Below, one piece after another: positions 1-8,171 of a stretch of 64,000 bases of DNA. The translations under genes and the position numbers were made by a program. The stretch lies in NCBI GenBank assembly GCA_022709385.1, contig JAKLIX010000015.1, positions 1-64,000 on the forward strand. The letters are read 5' to 3'. Positions within the stretch are counted from its first letter, which is position 1. Every line of letters begins with the position of its first letter. The notes under the pieces are model-generated. The model searched no databases. It had not been told where the DNA came from and saw nothing but the letters and a program-made list of their open reading frames with translations. This DNA comes from Bacteroidota bacterium (GTDB lineage: Bacteria; Bacteroidota; Bacteroidia; Bacteroidales; CAIXZF01).

Positions 1-2150
1 CTATCGAGGCCAATCCTTCCGGGGCAGTCTGTGCCGGAGCAAGTGTCACATTCACCGCCAACCCCACGAACCCCGGCCAATCCCCTGTCTATCAGTGGAA
101 AGTGAACGGTTTTGACTCGGGAACAAATAGTAGCACCTTCACCTACACTCCCCAGGATGGCGACCAGGTGCAATGTATTTTAACCTCCTCGCTGAGTTGT
201 ACCTCCAACAACCCCGCCACCTCCAACACCCTGAGCGCAACCGTGACCCCGATCTCAGCCGTTGCAGTAAGCATAGCGGCCAATCCTTCCGGGGCAGTCT
301 GTGCCGGAGCAAGTGTAACATACAGCGCCACTCCTGCCAATCCGGGCCAATCCCCTGTCTATCAGTGGAAAGTGAACGGTTTTGACTCGGGAACAAACAG
401 CAGCACCTTCACCTACGCACCCCAGGATGGCGACCAGGTGCAGTGTATCCTGACTTCCTCTCTGAGCTGTACCTCAAACAACCCGGCAAGCTCCAATACC
501 CTAAACGCAGTCGTGACCCCCATTGCCGCCGTGGCAGTCTCCATTGAGGCCAATCCTTCCGGAGCGGTCTGTGCCGGAGCAAGTGTCACATATACCGCCA
601 CACCCTCTAACCCCGGTCAATCCCCTGTTTATCAGTGGAAAGTGAACGGTCTTGATGCGGGAACAAATAGTAGTACCTTCACCTTCACTCCCCAGGACGG
701 CGACCAGGTACAGTGTATTTTGACCTCCTCCCTGAGTTGTACTTCCAACAACCCCGCCACCTCCAACACCCTGAGTGCGGCCGTGACTCCGATCTCAGAT
801 GTGGCAGTCTCAATCGAGGCCAATCCTTCCGGAGCGGTCTGTGCCGGAGCAAGTGTCACATATACCGCCACACCCTCTAACCCCGGTCAATCCCCAGTCT
901 ATCAGTGGAAAGTGAACGGTCTGGAGGCAGGAACAAACAGCAGTACTTTCACTTTCACTCCCCAGGATGGCGACCAGGTGCAGTGTATATTGACCTCCTC
1001 ACTAAGTTGCACTTCCAACAACCCCGCCACCTCCAACACCCTGGTCTCGGCCGTAACTCCGATCTCAGCCGTGGCAGTCTCGATAGCGGCCAATCCTTCC
1101 GGAACAGTCTGTGCCGGAGCAAGTGTCACATATACCGCCACCCCTACAAATCCCGGTCAATCCCCTGTCTATCAGTGGAAAGTGAACGGTCTCATTGCGG
1201 GTACAAACAATAGTTCTTTCACCTTTACTCCCCAGGACGGCGACCAGGTACAGTGTATTTTGACCTCCTCCCTGAGTTGTACTTCCAACAACCCCGCCAC
1301 CTCCAACATCATTGTGGGATTGGTCAATTCGATTTCAGCTGTATCGGTTACCATTGCCTCCAGTGCTTCTGGTTCGGTCTGCGCGGGACAAAGTGTCACA
1401 TTTACCGCCTCGCCGGTCAATCCCGGTCCATCTCCAATTTATCAGTGGAAAGTCAATGGGCTGGAAATCGGAACCAACAGTATTACACTCACCTATATTC
1501 CAGAAGATGGGGACCAGGTGCATTGTGAGCTGACTTCCTCGCTTAGCTGTACTTCAAACAATCCAGCCATTTCAAATACCCTGGTTATTTCCGTTACCCC
1601 CCTTGCCCCGGTTTCGATTTCCGTTCAGGTAAGCCCTTCCAATCAGATTTGTCAGGGACAACTTGTAACATTCACGGCGAGTTACCAGAACGGAGGCAGC
1701 AATCCTTTGATCCAGTGGTATAAGGGAGGAACTTACATAACCAGCGGGATTAGTTTCAGCACATCAGGCTGCCAGCAAAATGATGTGATTTATGCCGTCC
1801 TGACCAGCAATGCTGCCTGTGCCCAGAACAACCCGGCAACCTCCAATGTCATTGTAATGAATGTCCAGGCATATGTGAATGCCGGTATTCAAATTCTGCA
1901 GTATCCCTCAGGAGTTATATGCGAAGGGAATGCTGTGAATTTCTTTGCCAATATCCAGAATGGGGGAAGCAATCCTGCATATCAGTGGATGGTGAACGGC
2001 TTAGCGGTTGGCGGCAACAGCCAGGTATTCACCTACCAACCCCAGGATACAGACATGGTCTGGTGCACCCTAACTTCCTCCCTGCTTTGTGTTATGAACA
2101 ACCCGGTTGTTTCGAACACGATGAATCCGGTTGTCGAGGCGCTTCCGGTA
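1..2150 (+). repeat. Eight in-frame tandem repeats, period exactly 270 bp
   Basis: The homologous site (gtgccggagcaagtgt in units 1-5) recurs at 31, 301, 571, 841, 1111, 1381, 1651 and 1921, always 270 bases apart. The first five copies agree over most of their length, including synonymous positions. Copies six to eight keep the period but have drifted. This pattern suggests recent duplication or gene conversion at the upstream end. The array continues past the left edge of the window. Confidence 0.97.
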
Positions 2151-2831
2151 GTCAACCTCGGGAATGACACCACTATCGGTCTAAACCAAAGCATGCTGCT
2201 TGATGCAGGGCCCGGCTTCGCTTCCTATCTGTGGAACAACGGCCAGACCACTCAAACCATCCTTGCATCAGAAACAGGGCTGTATGCTGTAACAGTCTCC
2301 ACAGACAACCAATGCCAGGCAAGTGACACATTGATGCTGCAGGTAGGTTATGGCAGCTTTGGCGGTTATGTGCGCTATGACAACAACAATCAGACCCCCA
2401 TACCCAATGCATTGGTGAAACTGAAGCAGGGTGACAGCATCGTACAAACGACCACCACAGATCAGAGCGGATATTACAGTTTCAGCGATTACACTTTCGG
2501 GACCTATACCCTGGAAGTAAGCAGCAGCCTTCAATGGGGTGGTGTGAATGCCATAGACGGACTGATCACCATGCGGCATTTCGTAGGAATGCTTCAGCTT
2601 AGCGGACTCAGGTTCAAGGCAGGCGACGTTGACGGAAACAACTTTATCAACTCCAACGATGCCATGGCCACCCAGAAACGTTTTGTGGGGATCATTAACA
2701 GCTTCCCCATAGGTAACTGGGTCTTTGAAAAACCACAGGTGATCCTTGACGGCAGCATACCCTTAACGCAGCAGATCAGGGGCATTTGTGCGGGGGATGT
2801 GGATGCCTCCTACATTTTCAGCGGTAATTAG
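1..2831 (+). CDS. Giant secreted Ig-like repeat protein with C-terminal dockerin-like module (5' end outside window)
   Basis: The reading frame is open from base 3 to the TAA at 2829, so the true start and any signal peptide lie upstream. The visible protein holds eight Ig-like units of exactly 90 residues. Each has a conserved VCAG cysteine, a YQWKVNG core and a LTSSLSCTSNNP end. Units 1-5 are nearly identical and units 6-8 progressively diverged. Next come a further Ig-like segment (GNDTTIG...SYLWNNGQTT), a carboxypeptidase-regulatory-like fold (GGYVRYDNNNQTPIPNALV) and a dockerin-like region with two loops (GGVNAIDGLITMRHF and GDVDGNNFINSNDA). The protein stops right after a final GDVDAS motif, with no T9SS sorting domain. 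It is probably an extracellular adhesin or scaffold. No enzymatic domain is visible. Confidence 0.85.
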   Translation, partial: IEANPSGAVCAGASVTFTANPTNPGQSPVYQWKVNGFDSGTNSSTFTYTPQDGDQVQCILTSSLSCTSNNPATSNTLSATVTPISAVAVSIAANPSGAVCAGASVTYSATPANPGQSPVYQWKVNGFDSGTNSSTFTYAPQDGDQVQCILTSSLSCTSNNPASSNTLNAVVTPIAAVAVSIEANPSGAVCAGASVTYTATPSNPGQSPVYQWKVNGLDAGTNSSTFTFTPQDGDQVQCILTSSLSCTSNNPATSNTLSAAVTPISDVAVSIEANPSGAVCAGASVTYTATPSNPGQSPVYQWKVNGLEAGTNSSTFTFTPQDGDQVQCILTSSLSCTSNNPATSNTLVSAVTPISAVAVSIAANPSGTVCAGASVTYTATPTNPGQSPVYQWKVNGLIAGTNNSSFTFTPQDGDQVQCILTSSLSCTSNNPATSNIIVGLVNSISAVSVTIASSASGSVCAGQSVTFTASPVNPGPSPIYQWKVNGLEIGTNSITLTYIPEDGDQVHCELTSSLSCTSNNPAISNTLVISVTPLAPVSISVQVSPSNQICQGQLVTFTASYQNGGSNPLIQWYKGGTYITSGISFSTSGCQQNDVIYAVLTSNAACAQNNPATSNVIVMNVQAYVNAGIQILQYPSGVICEGNAVNFFANIQNGGSNPAYQWMVNGLAVGGNSQVFTYQPQDTDMVWCTLTSSLLCVMNNPVVSNTMNPVVEALPVVNLGNDTTIGLNQSMLLDAGPGFASYLWNNGQTTQTILASETGLYAVTVSTDNQCQASDTLMLQVGYGSFGGYVRYDNNNQTPIPNALVKLKQGDSIVQTTTTDQSGYYSFSDYTFGTYTLEVSSSLQWGGVNAIDGLITMRHFVGMLQLSGLRFKAGDVDGNNFINSNDAMATQKRFVGIINSFPIGNWVFEKPQVILDGSIPLTQQIRGICAGDVDASYIFSGN

Positions 2832-2862
2832 AAACCTTGTCATGACATCCAATATCTGAATC

Positions 2863-3534
2863 ATGAACTTCCACGGAAGGGCTAAAAAACTGCTGATCAC
2901 CGGAATTTACTGGGTTTTGCTGATCCTATCCCTGATCCACCCGGTGTATCCTGACGAACAATGGCTGCAACATACGGCATCTTTGGCAGCCACGCTCATC
3001 ATGCTCTGGTTCATCCTTCATCCCTGGCTGAGTGACCGTTCCTTTCTGCTGTTCGCCCTGTTTATGTCGTTACATACGCTGGGTGCACGCTGGATTTATA
3101 CCTATGTCCCCTATGAATCCTGGATACATACGGTGAGCGGAATGCGCATCAATGAGGTATTCGGCTGGGAAAGAAATCATTACGACCGCTTGGTGCATTT
3201 CGCTTATGGGTTGTTGCTTTTCATTCCCATCCGTGAAATCCTGATGAAACGGTTTTCCTACAGGCTGTCCCAGGCCAGCTTTACCGCATGTTGTTTCATT
3301 GTGGCATCCGGGGCCGTGTATGAGCTTTTTGAATGGTCGCTGATCTACCTGATGGATCCCTGGGATGCGGAAAACTACAACGGGCAGCAGGGTGATCGCT
3401 GGGACGCCCAGAAAGACATGGCCCTGGCAGCATTGGGTACAATCGTTGCTGCAGGGGCAGCATTTTTGTCTGCACATTTGCCAGGTCTGCGAAAGCACAG
3501 TGATACACTTCAGGAAAAGTTGACTCAAGGATAA
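2863..3534 (+). CDS. DUF2238 (YjdF-like) integral membrane protein
   Basis: This 223-residue protein has about six hydrophobic helices (roughly 13-30, 37-53, 58-75, 112-124, 138-160, 187-205). It carries the hallmark residues of the DUF2238/YjdF family: a helix with H71, NHYDRLVHF at 105-113, ELFEW at 154-158, and the loop GQQGDRWDAQKDM at 174-186. Family members are inner-membrane proteins of unknown function. The conserved acidic, His and Asn residues hint at metal or lipid chemistry, but that is inference. It starts 31 bases after the repeat-protein gene and faces the ABC operon tail to tail. No clear terminator hairpin lies in the 41-base gap. Confidence 0.85.
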   Translation: MNFHGRAKKLLITGIYWVLLILSLIHPVYPDEQWLQHTASLAATLIMLWFILHPWLSDRSFLLFALFMSLHTLGARWIYTYVPYESWIHTVSGMRINEVFGWERNHYDRLVHFAYGLLLFIPIREILMKRFSYRLSQASFTACCFIVASGAVYELFEWSLIYLMDPWDAENYNGQQGDRWDAQKDMALAALGTIVAAGAAFLSAHLPGLRKHSDTLQEKLTQG

Positions 3535-3575
3535 GCATATCGACTGGATGGAAGCTGTTATTCTCTTCCTCCCCC

Positions 3576-4790
3576 TCAAAACACCCATTTCAAGCGGAGA
3601 AAGGCAAGCCCGAGTTTGAGGTCTTCGGTGTACATGACATCTTTTACACCGTCTTTCAGGTAAAAGTACTGTCCGACAAGTGACACATCGAGATCGGAAG
3701 TTAATCCCCAGGTTATTGACGGGCCTGCGTACCAGCCTTTCAGGCCCGGCAGCCACATCCAGGCGATGCTGACATTCAGCAGGGGTGTGGGCGGAAAACT
3801 GACCTGGGTGAAAACATTCCACTCAGAAAGTGCCAGTTTCTTTACATTCAGATCACCCCTGTAGTATTCCATCAGTCCTCCCTCCTGCAGGTCGGGAGAC
3901 TCAGAACTATATAAAACTTCGCCCTGCAGGTACAGCGCATTCGGAAACATATAGCCGGTTCCCGCACTGAGCAGTACCAGATTTTTCTCCCCGGCACTCC
4001 GTTTGAAAGGGATGAAATGACTGATCTCCCCATTGAAACCGGCCTTGCCGAGATTTCCCGACCAACCCAGGCCAAATACGGCATCTTCTTCTCTGAAATA
4101 AGACGCAAGCAGCTGAATATCATAGCCAAAGCGATTCGCCCGGAATAATGAAGCCAGGGTGAGCTTCCCGGCAGCGTCGAGGCTTGCCACCGCTTCCAGG
4201 CCGGAGGTTGCCGAGAGATAATGTTCAAGCCTGAGTGCATCACAGCCGGGTCTCTCAGGATAATCAAAATCGAAAAAAGAATAGACATTGAAAAGATCAT
4301 TGGGATTCCAGACGAATGACTGTCCCGAGTTAATCCGCTGCCTGCCCAGGGTCACTTCCGTATGTTTCCGTGCAAAGCGGACATGAAACCTGTCGACGCT
4401 GCTGTTCAACACATAGCTTTCTCCCGTGGCCAGGTTGTTGGTCAGAAATTCCATATATCCGGGATCGGTTCCCATTCTTTGAGCATAGGCAGTGTCGGTA
4501 TCCATGCTTTCTCCAAACATCAGGCGGTTTCTTGCTTCCAGTACAAGGGTGAAGGATGAACCGGGAGAGCAGGAAACATTGAGGCGGTTCTGCAGCAACT
4601 GGTCTGTAATCCATCCGTCTCGCCAGTGCGAAAACATTCCTGACTGCATATCGCTGAGGTAGCCGGATAACTGATAAGGTAACTTTCCTGCACTGTCCTG
4701 TGCCTCAGCTTGATAAGGAAGAGAAAACAGCAGGAAAAGGATGCCGGCAACCAGGCTGATTTGCCGGTATGCATGGCTAAGCGGTTTCAT
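3576..4790 (-). CDS. Outer-membrane beta-barrel protein of the LolA-like/ABC operon
   Basis: The 404-residue product begins with a signal peptide (positively charged start, hydrophobic 11-25, cleavage near AEA-Q31). It then has alternating amphipathic strands throughout and a C-terminal Phe (LKWVF), as expected of a BAM-inserted outer-membrane barrel. I do not recognise a specific family; it resembles porins of the alginate-export or DUF1302 type only in style. It is the last gene of a five-gene minus-strand operon. Its ATG lies inside the end of the ATPase gene (14-base overlap), which suggests translational coupling. Its position implies that it is the outer-membrane partner of the ABC/LolA-like system, but this is inferred from context. 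Confidence 0.75.
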   Translation of the reverse strand: MKPLSHAYRQISLVAGILFLLFSLPYQAEAQDSAGKLPYQLSGYLSDMQSGMFSHWRDGWITDQLLQNRLNVSCSPGSSFTLVLEARNRLMFGESMDTDTAYAQRMGTDPGYMEFLTNNLATGESYVLNSSVDRFHVRFARKHTEVTLGRQRINSGQSFVWNPNDLFNVYSFFDFDYPERPGCDALRLEHYLSATSGLEAVASLDAAGKLTLASLFRANRFGYDIQLLASYFREEDAVFGLGWSGNLGKAGFNGEISHFIPFKRSAGEKNLVLLSAGTGYMFPNALYLQGEVLYSSESPDLQEGGLMEYYRGDLNVKKLALSEWNVFTQVSFPPTPLLNVSIAWMWLPGLKGWYAGPSITWGLTSDLDVSLVGQYFYLKDGVKDVMYTEDLKLGLAFLRLKWVF

Positions 4791-5460
4791 CCCTGATCAC
4801 TTTGCCGTCCACCAGGGTAATCACCCTTCTTGCCCTGGCCACAACCCGGGGATCGTGGGTGGAGAAGATAAAGGTAATAGATTCTTCGCGATTGAGTTTT
4901 TCCATGATCTCCAGCAGGTTTTCCGCCGATTTGGAATCGAGGTTGGCCGTGGGTTCATCGGCCAGTACGAATTTGGGTTTTGAAGCCAGGGCCCTGGCAA
5001 CCGCCACCCTTTGTTGCTGACCGCCGGAGAGTTTGGCCGGACGGCTTTTCATTCTGTCAGCCAGGCCCACGGCAGCCAACACTTCATGGGTTCGTTGCCT
5101 GCGTTCTGCCCTGGGTCTTTTCTGCAACTGCATGATGAATTCCACATTCTCTTCGGCCGTCAGTACCGGGATCAGATTATATGCCTGGAAAACAAAGCCG
5201 ATGTTATACAGGCGAAAATCGACCAGTTGCCTGGCGTTGAGTCCGCAGATATCCACCGCATCCACCAGGATGGACCCCGTATCCGGCCTGTCCAGGCCAC
5301 CCATCAGGTTCAGCAGCGTAGTCTTTCCCGATCCGGAAGGACCCACGATGGCGGCAAACTCACCTTTCTGAAAAGTCAAGGAAATGCCGTCCACGGCGCG
5401 GATCTCCCCGGCCGCTTCTTTGTATATCCGGGTAATGGACCTGGTTTCCAAAACATTCAT
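4777..5460 (-). CDS. ABC transporter ATP-binding protein, LolD/MacB type
   Basis: This is a 227-residue nucleotide-binding subunit with all expected motifs: Walker A GPSGSGKT at 40-47, Q-loop FQAYNLIP at 91-98, signature LSGGQQQR at 144-151, Walker B FVLADEP at 164-170, and the switch His in STHD at 200-203. The signature and length place it with the LolD/MacB/FtsE group, which partners FtsX-fold permeases. It probably powers the two permeases encoded just upstream (5506-8163), converting ATP hydrolysis into work in the periplasm rather than classical import. It overlaps the downstream barrel gene by 14 bases and follows the 474-residue permease after 45 bases. Confidence 0.95.
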   Translation of the reverse strand: MNVLETRSITRIYKEAAGEIRAVDGISLTFQKGEFAAIVGPSGSGKTTLLNLMGGLDRPDTGSILVDAVDICGLNARQLVDFRLYNIGFVFQAYNLIPVLTAEENVEFIMQLQKRPRAERRQRTHEVLAAVGLADRMKSRPAKLSGGQQQRVAVARALASKPKFVLADEPTANLDSKSAENLLEIMEKLNREESITFIFSTHDPRVVARARRVITLVDGKVIRDETA

Positions 5461-5505
5461 AAGCCTGTTTTTATGTTTTCAAAATCTTTGGTCGGCAACA
5501 TTCGC

Positions 5506-6930
5506 TCATTCTGTTTTCAGTGCATCCACCGGTTTCATCCGCAAGGCCCTTCTGGCCGGCATGACTGAAGCCAGCACCCCGGCAAGGATCACCAGCATCA
5601 TCGCCTCAGCAATCTCCTTCCATCGGATGACCGGATATAGAAAGGTATCGAAGCCCCATGCTTCATAGCCTTCTCCGTACAGATACGACAGGTCGATACC
5701 GGTCTTTGCTTTCCAGGCAATCAGGATACCCGCGATCAGGATTCCTGCCACGGTACCGGATATGGCCAGCAAAACCGTTTCCAGCATGATCATGCGGAAA
5801 ACCCTTTTATTGTTCATCCCCACGGCTCTGAGCATCCCCAGTTCCCTTGTCCGTTCAAGCACGGCCATCAGCATGGTGTTGACCAGTCCGAAAACAAGCG
5901 CCAGCAAAATGATGGAAAGGTAAATATACATGATGTTGTCTACCATGGTCTTCATATAGGCCACATCAGGCTGTAGTTCTTTCCATGTTTCAGTGAGCAT
6001 GCCCGGAAAGTTGCCGCTGACCGCTGCTTTCACCTCATCCGGCCGGGTGCCGTCCTCAAGCAATACGGCCACTTCATGTGCAAAGCCCTTCGGGATGGCT
6101 GCCAGTTCAGCAATTTCATCTTTGTTCACAAAGACGCGGACGCCGTCAACCATGGCATTCTTGGTTCTGAATATTCCGCAAACCCTGAAAGCCGCTCCCG
6201 TGAGTTCCCCGTCGTAAGACTGAAAGGTCAGTACTACCTTCTTCCGGAGGCTGTATTGCAGGCTCTGACGTTTGATACGGTAAAGTGATTTTGCACTGAG
6301 CGTGCTGCCGCAGGCCTGGTTCAGCGCGTCCTCAAAAGCCTTGTCAGACACAAACCTTATTCCCTTAAGGCTGTCAAGCGCAGGTGATGCCTTTTCCTTC
6401 GCCAGTGAAAGCAGTTCCCGGGGCAGGGTATCGTGCAGGCTGTAGTAGGCCAGGTTGAGTTCCCTGGCGAGTTTCTCCCCGATCAGGATCTCCCCGCGGC
6501 AGTCTCCGCTAAGGTAGTCCCCGCCCTTGTGCGGGATGACCCGGTGAATGTCTGTCACATGTTTCTCGATTTCCGGATTGATACCGCATATCATCACCCC
6601 GGCCGTTTTCTCCGCCGTTCCGGCCATACCCTGCACGAGAATTCTGGTGGAAACGGATTTGATGCCGCGCAGACGGGCCAGGCTGTCAGCAGCGGCATCG
6701 GAATGCCTAATTCCCAGATGAATGTCTTCATTATCTGCAAATTGCGGATGATGCACCTGCAGATGGGAAACCTCGTTATGGATGGCATTATACATCCGGC
6801 GGTCCATGAGCCCGATCATGACCGCCGCCCCGAACACCACGCTGAACACCCCCAGGGCGAATGCCGCCATCACCACCAGGCTGCGGGTTTTGCTTCTCCA
6901 GATATTCTTCCATGCAATGACCAGGATCAT
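5506..6930 (-). CDS. ABC transporter permease, FtsX/LolC-E type (474 aa)
   Basis: The layout is that of a MacB/LolC-type permease: one N-terminal transmembrane helix (about 17-41), a large periplasmic domain (about 45-330), then three C-terminal helices forming the FtsX domain. The conserved ERTRELGMLRAVGM coupling segment follows the second helix, and the protein ends in ARRALRMKP. The periplasmic domain is longer than in the sister permease because of an extra segment around residues 155-225 (DTLPRELLSLAKEKASPALD and following), which could be a substrate- or partner-specific insertion. The gene lies 15 bases after the 405-residue permease. Its substrate is unknown. The LolA-like neighbour points to a lipid or lipoprotein. 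Confidence 0.92.
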   Translation of the reverse strand: MILVIAWKNIWRSKTRSLVVMAAFALGVFSVVFGAAVMIGLMDRRMYNAIHNEVSHLQVHHPQFADNEDIHLGIRHSDAAADSLARLRGIKSVSTRILVQGMAGTAEKTAGVMICGINPEIEKHVTDIHRVIPHKGGDYLSGDCRGEILIGEKLARELNLAYYSLHDTLPRELLSLAKEKASPALDSLKGIRFVSDKAFEDALNQACGSTLSAKSLYRIKRQSLQYSLRKKVVLTFQSYDGELTGAAFRVCGIFRTKNAMVDGVRVFVNKDEIAELAAIPKGFAHEVAVLLEDGTRPDEVKAAVSGNFPGMLTETWKELQPDVAYMKTMVDNIMYIYLSIILLALVFGLVNTMLMAVLERTRELGMLRAVGMNNKRVFRMIMLETVLLAISGTVAGILIAGILIAWKAKTGIDLSYLYGEGYEAWGFDTFLYPVIRWKEIAEAMMLVILAGVLASVMPARRALRMKPVDALKTE

Positions 6931-6945
6931 TGGCTTGATATTTTG

Positions 6946-8163
6946 TCAGCTTCGTAAAGCTTCTGTTTCCTTCATTTTAAAAATACTGATAACCGGATAG
7001 ATCACAGAGATGAAGATAATCAGCAGTACGATGAGGGCCTGCCAAAGGTTCACCATCAGGTCGAGCCGGGCAGGCATGATGGGTTCAAGTCCGTAGTTCA
7101 GGTAGATCTCACCCATCTCACCGGTAAAGCGGATGGGAAATTCCTGCAGGTACCAGACCAAAGGAATACTTACGACATAACTGCTTGCAATGCCCAGCAA
7201 ACCCATCCACAACATTTCCGTCACTACCACCAGGGCCAGCTTTAAGCGTTGCATCCCGATAGCCGCCATCACCCCCGTTTCCTTCCTTCGTTCGCTGATC
7301 ATCATCAATACTGTCCCAAAAACTCCGAATCCCACGATCAGGTACAAAAGTCCGAGGAAAATGTACCCGCTTGCCTTGTCGGAATCGATCTGCTGTATCA
7401 GTTCCGGGGAATTTTCCTCATACGTCAGCACCCTGAAGGTCTTATCGCTAAACATGTGGCTGATCCTGTCCCTGATAGCTGCCGTCTGATTTACATCATC
7501 AAGGTTGATTACAATGGAACTGAGCATATTGCTGCAGCCGGTGTATTCCCTGACAGAGGGCAGGTCGATGTAGATCAGCCTCCGGTCAAGATCGGGATTG
7601 GGTAGTTTGAGGATTCCCCTGACCACAAAGAGGCCTGCTGCGGAAGCACCCTGGCAGCCCATGCCCATCAGGGTAAGGGTGTCGCCAGGTTCGACACCAA
7701 GATAAGCAGCCAGTCGTCCGGCAAGCAGCAGTCCTCCCTCCCCCGCCCTGTAGTATCTCCCTTGTGTAATGCGTCCGGCGGGATTGGAAAGCAGCTTTTC
7801 GCGTTCCGGGTCAATGCCCAGCAGCATCACCCCTTTGGTTTGCCGGGCGGTTATTGCCAGGGCAAAAGTCTCCAGGCGGGGAATGGCCGCCTTCACACCC
7901 GGTATTTCGCTGATACCCGCCATTACAGCCTCATCCTGCTCAAACAGGTGGTCAATCGAACGGTCGTAATAATAATCCGTACTGTACACCTGGATATAGC
8001 CTGTGTAAGCATCCAGCATGCTGCGAAGCATGTGATCATAGGTTCCGACCTGCAAAGCCCGCATCAGCAGGGCAAAAAGCAGGGCAAAGAACACCGAGGC
8101 AATGGTGATCAGCGTCCGCCTCCTGTTTCTCCAGATGTTTCTCCAGGCAAGGATCAGTATCAC
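6946..8163 (-). CDS. ABC transporter permease, FtsX/LolC-E type (405 aa)
   Basis: This is the second permease of the operon and a paralogue of the first. Both begin MIL-IAW-NIWR with a basic stretch before helix 1 (about 17-37). A periplasmic MacB-like domain (about 45-270) carries a conserved GVMLLGIDPEREK segment that matches GVMICGINPEIEK in the partner. Three C-terminal helices follow, with the coupling motif ERRKETGVMAAIGM. Two unequal FtsX permeases with one ATPase mirror the LolC/LolE-LolD arrangement. The gap to the LolA-like gene is 8 bases and to the next permease 15 bases, so one transcript is likely. Confidence 0.92.
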   Translation of the reverse strand: MILILAWRNIWRNRRRTLITIASVFFALLFALLMRALQVGTYDHMLRSMLDAYTGYIQVYSTDYYYDRSIDHLFEQDEAVMAGISEIPGVKAAIPRLETFALAITARQTKGVMLLGIDPEREKLLSNPAGRITQGRYYRAGEGGLLLAGRLAAYLGVEPGDTLTLMGMGCQGASAAGLFVVRGILKLPNPDLDRRLIYIDLPSVREYTGCSNMLSSIVINLDDVNQTAAIRDRISHMFSDKTFRVLTYEENSPELIQQIDSDKASGYIFLGLLYLIVGFGVFGTVLMMISERRKETGVMAAIGMQRLKLALVVVTEMLWMGLLGIASSYVVSIPLVWYLQEFPIRFTGEMGEIYLNYGLEPIMPARLDLMVNLWQALIVLLIIFISVIYPVISIFKMKETEALRS

Positions 8164-8171
8164 TGACAGCT

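Noticed and set aside
139..1420. Several antisense open frames of 62-102 codons with similar protein sequences
   Set aside because: They recur with the 270-bp period and are reverse-strand shadows of the repeat-coding gene, not independent genes.
1..2150. Possible CRISPR-like array
   Set aside because: The repeats are 270 bp, contiguous and coding, with no spacer structure.
3070..3822. 250-codon minus-strand frame
   Set aside because: It spans the DUF2238 gene and the tail of the barrel gene, both supported by family motifs, and has no recognisable motif itself.
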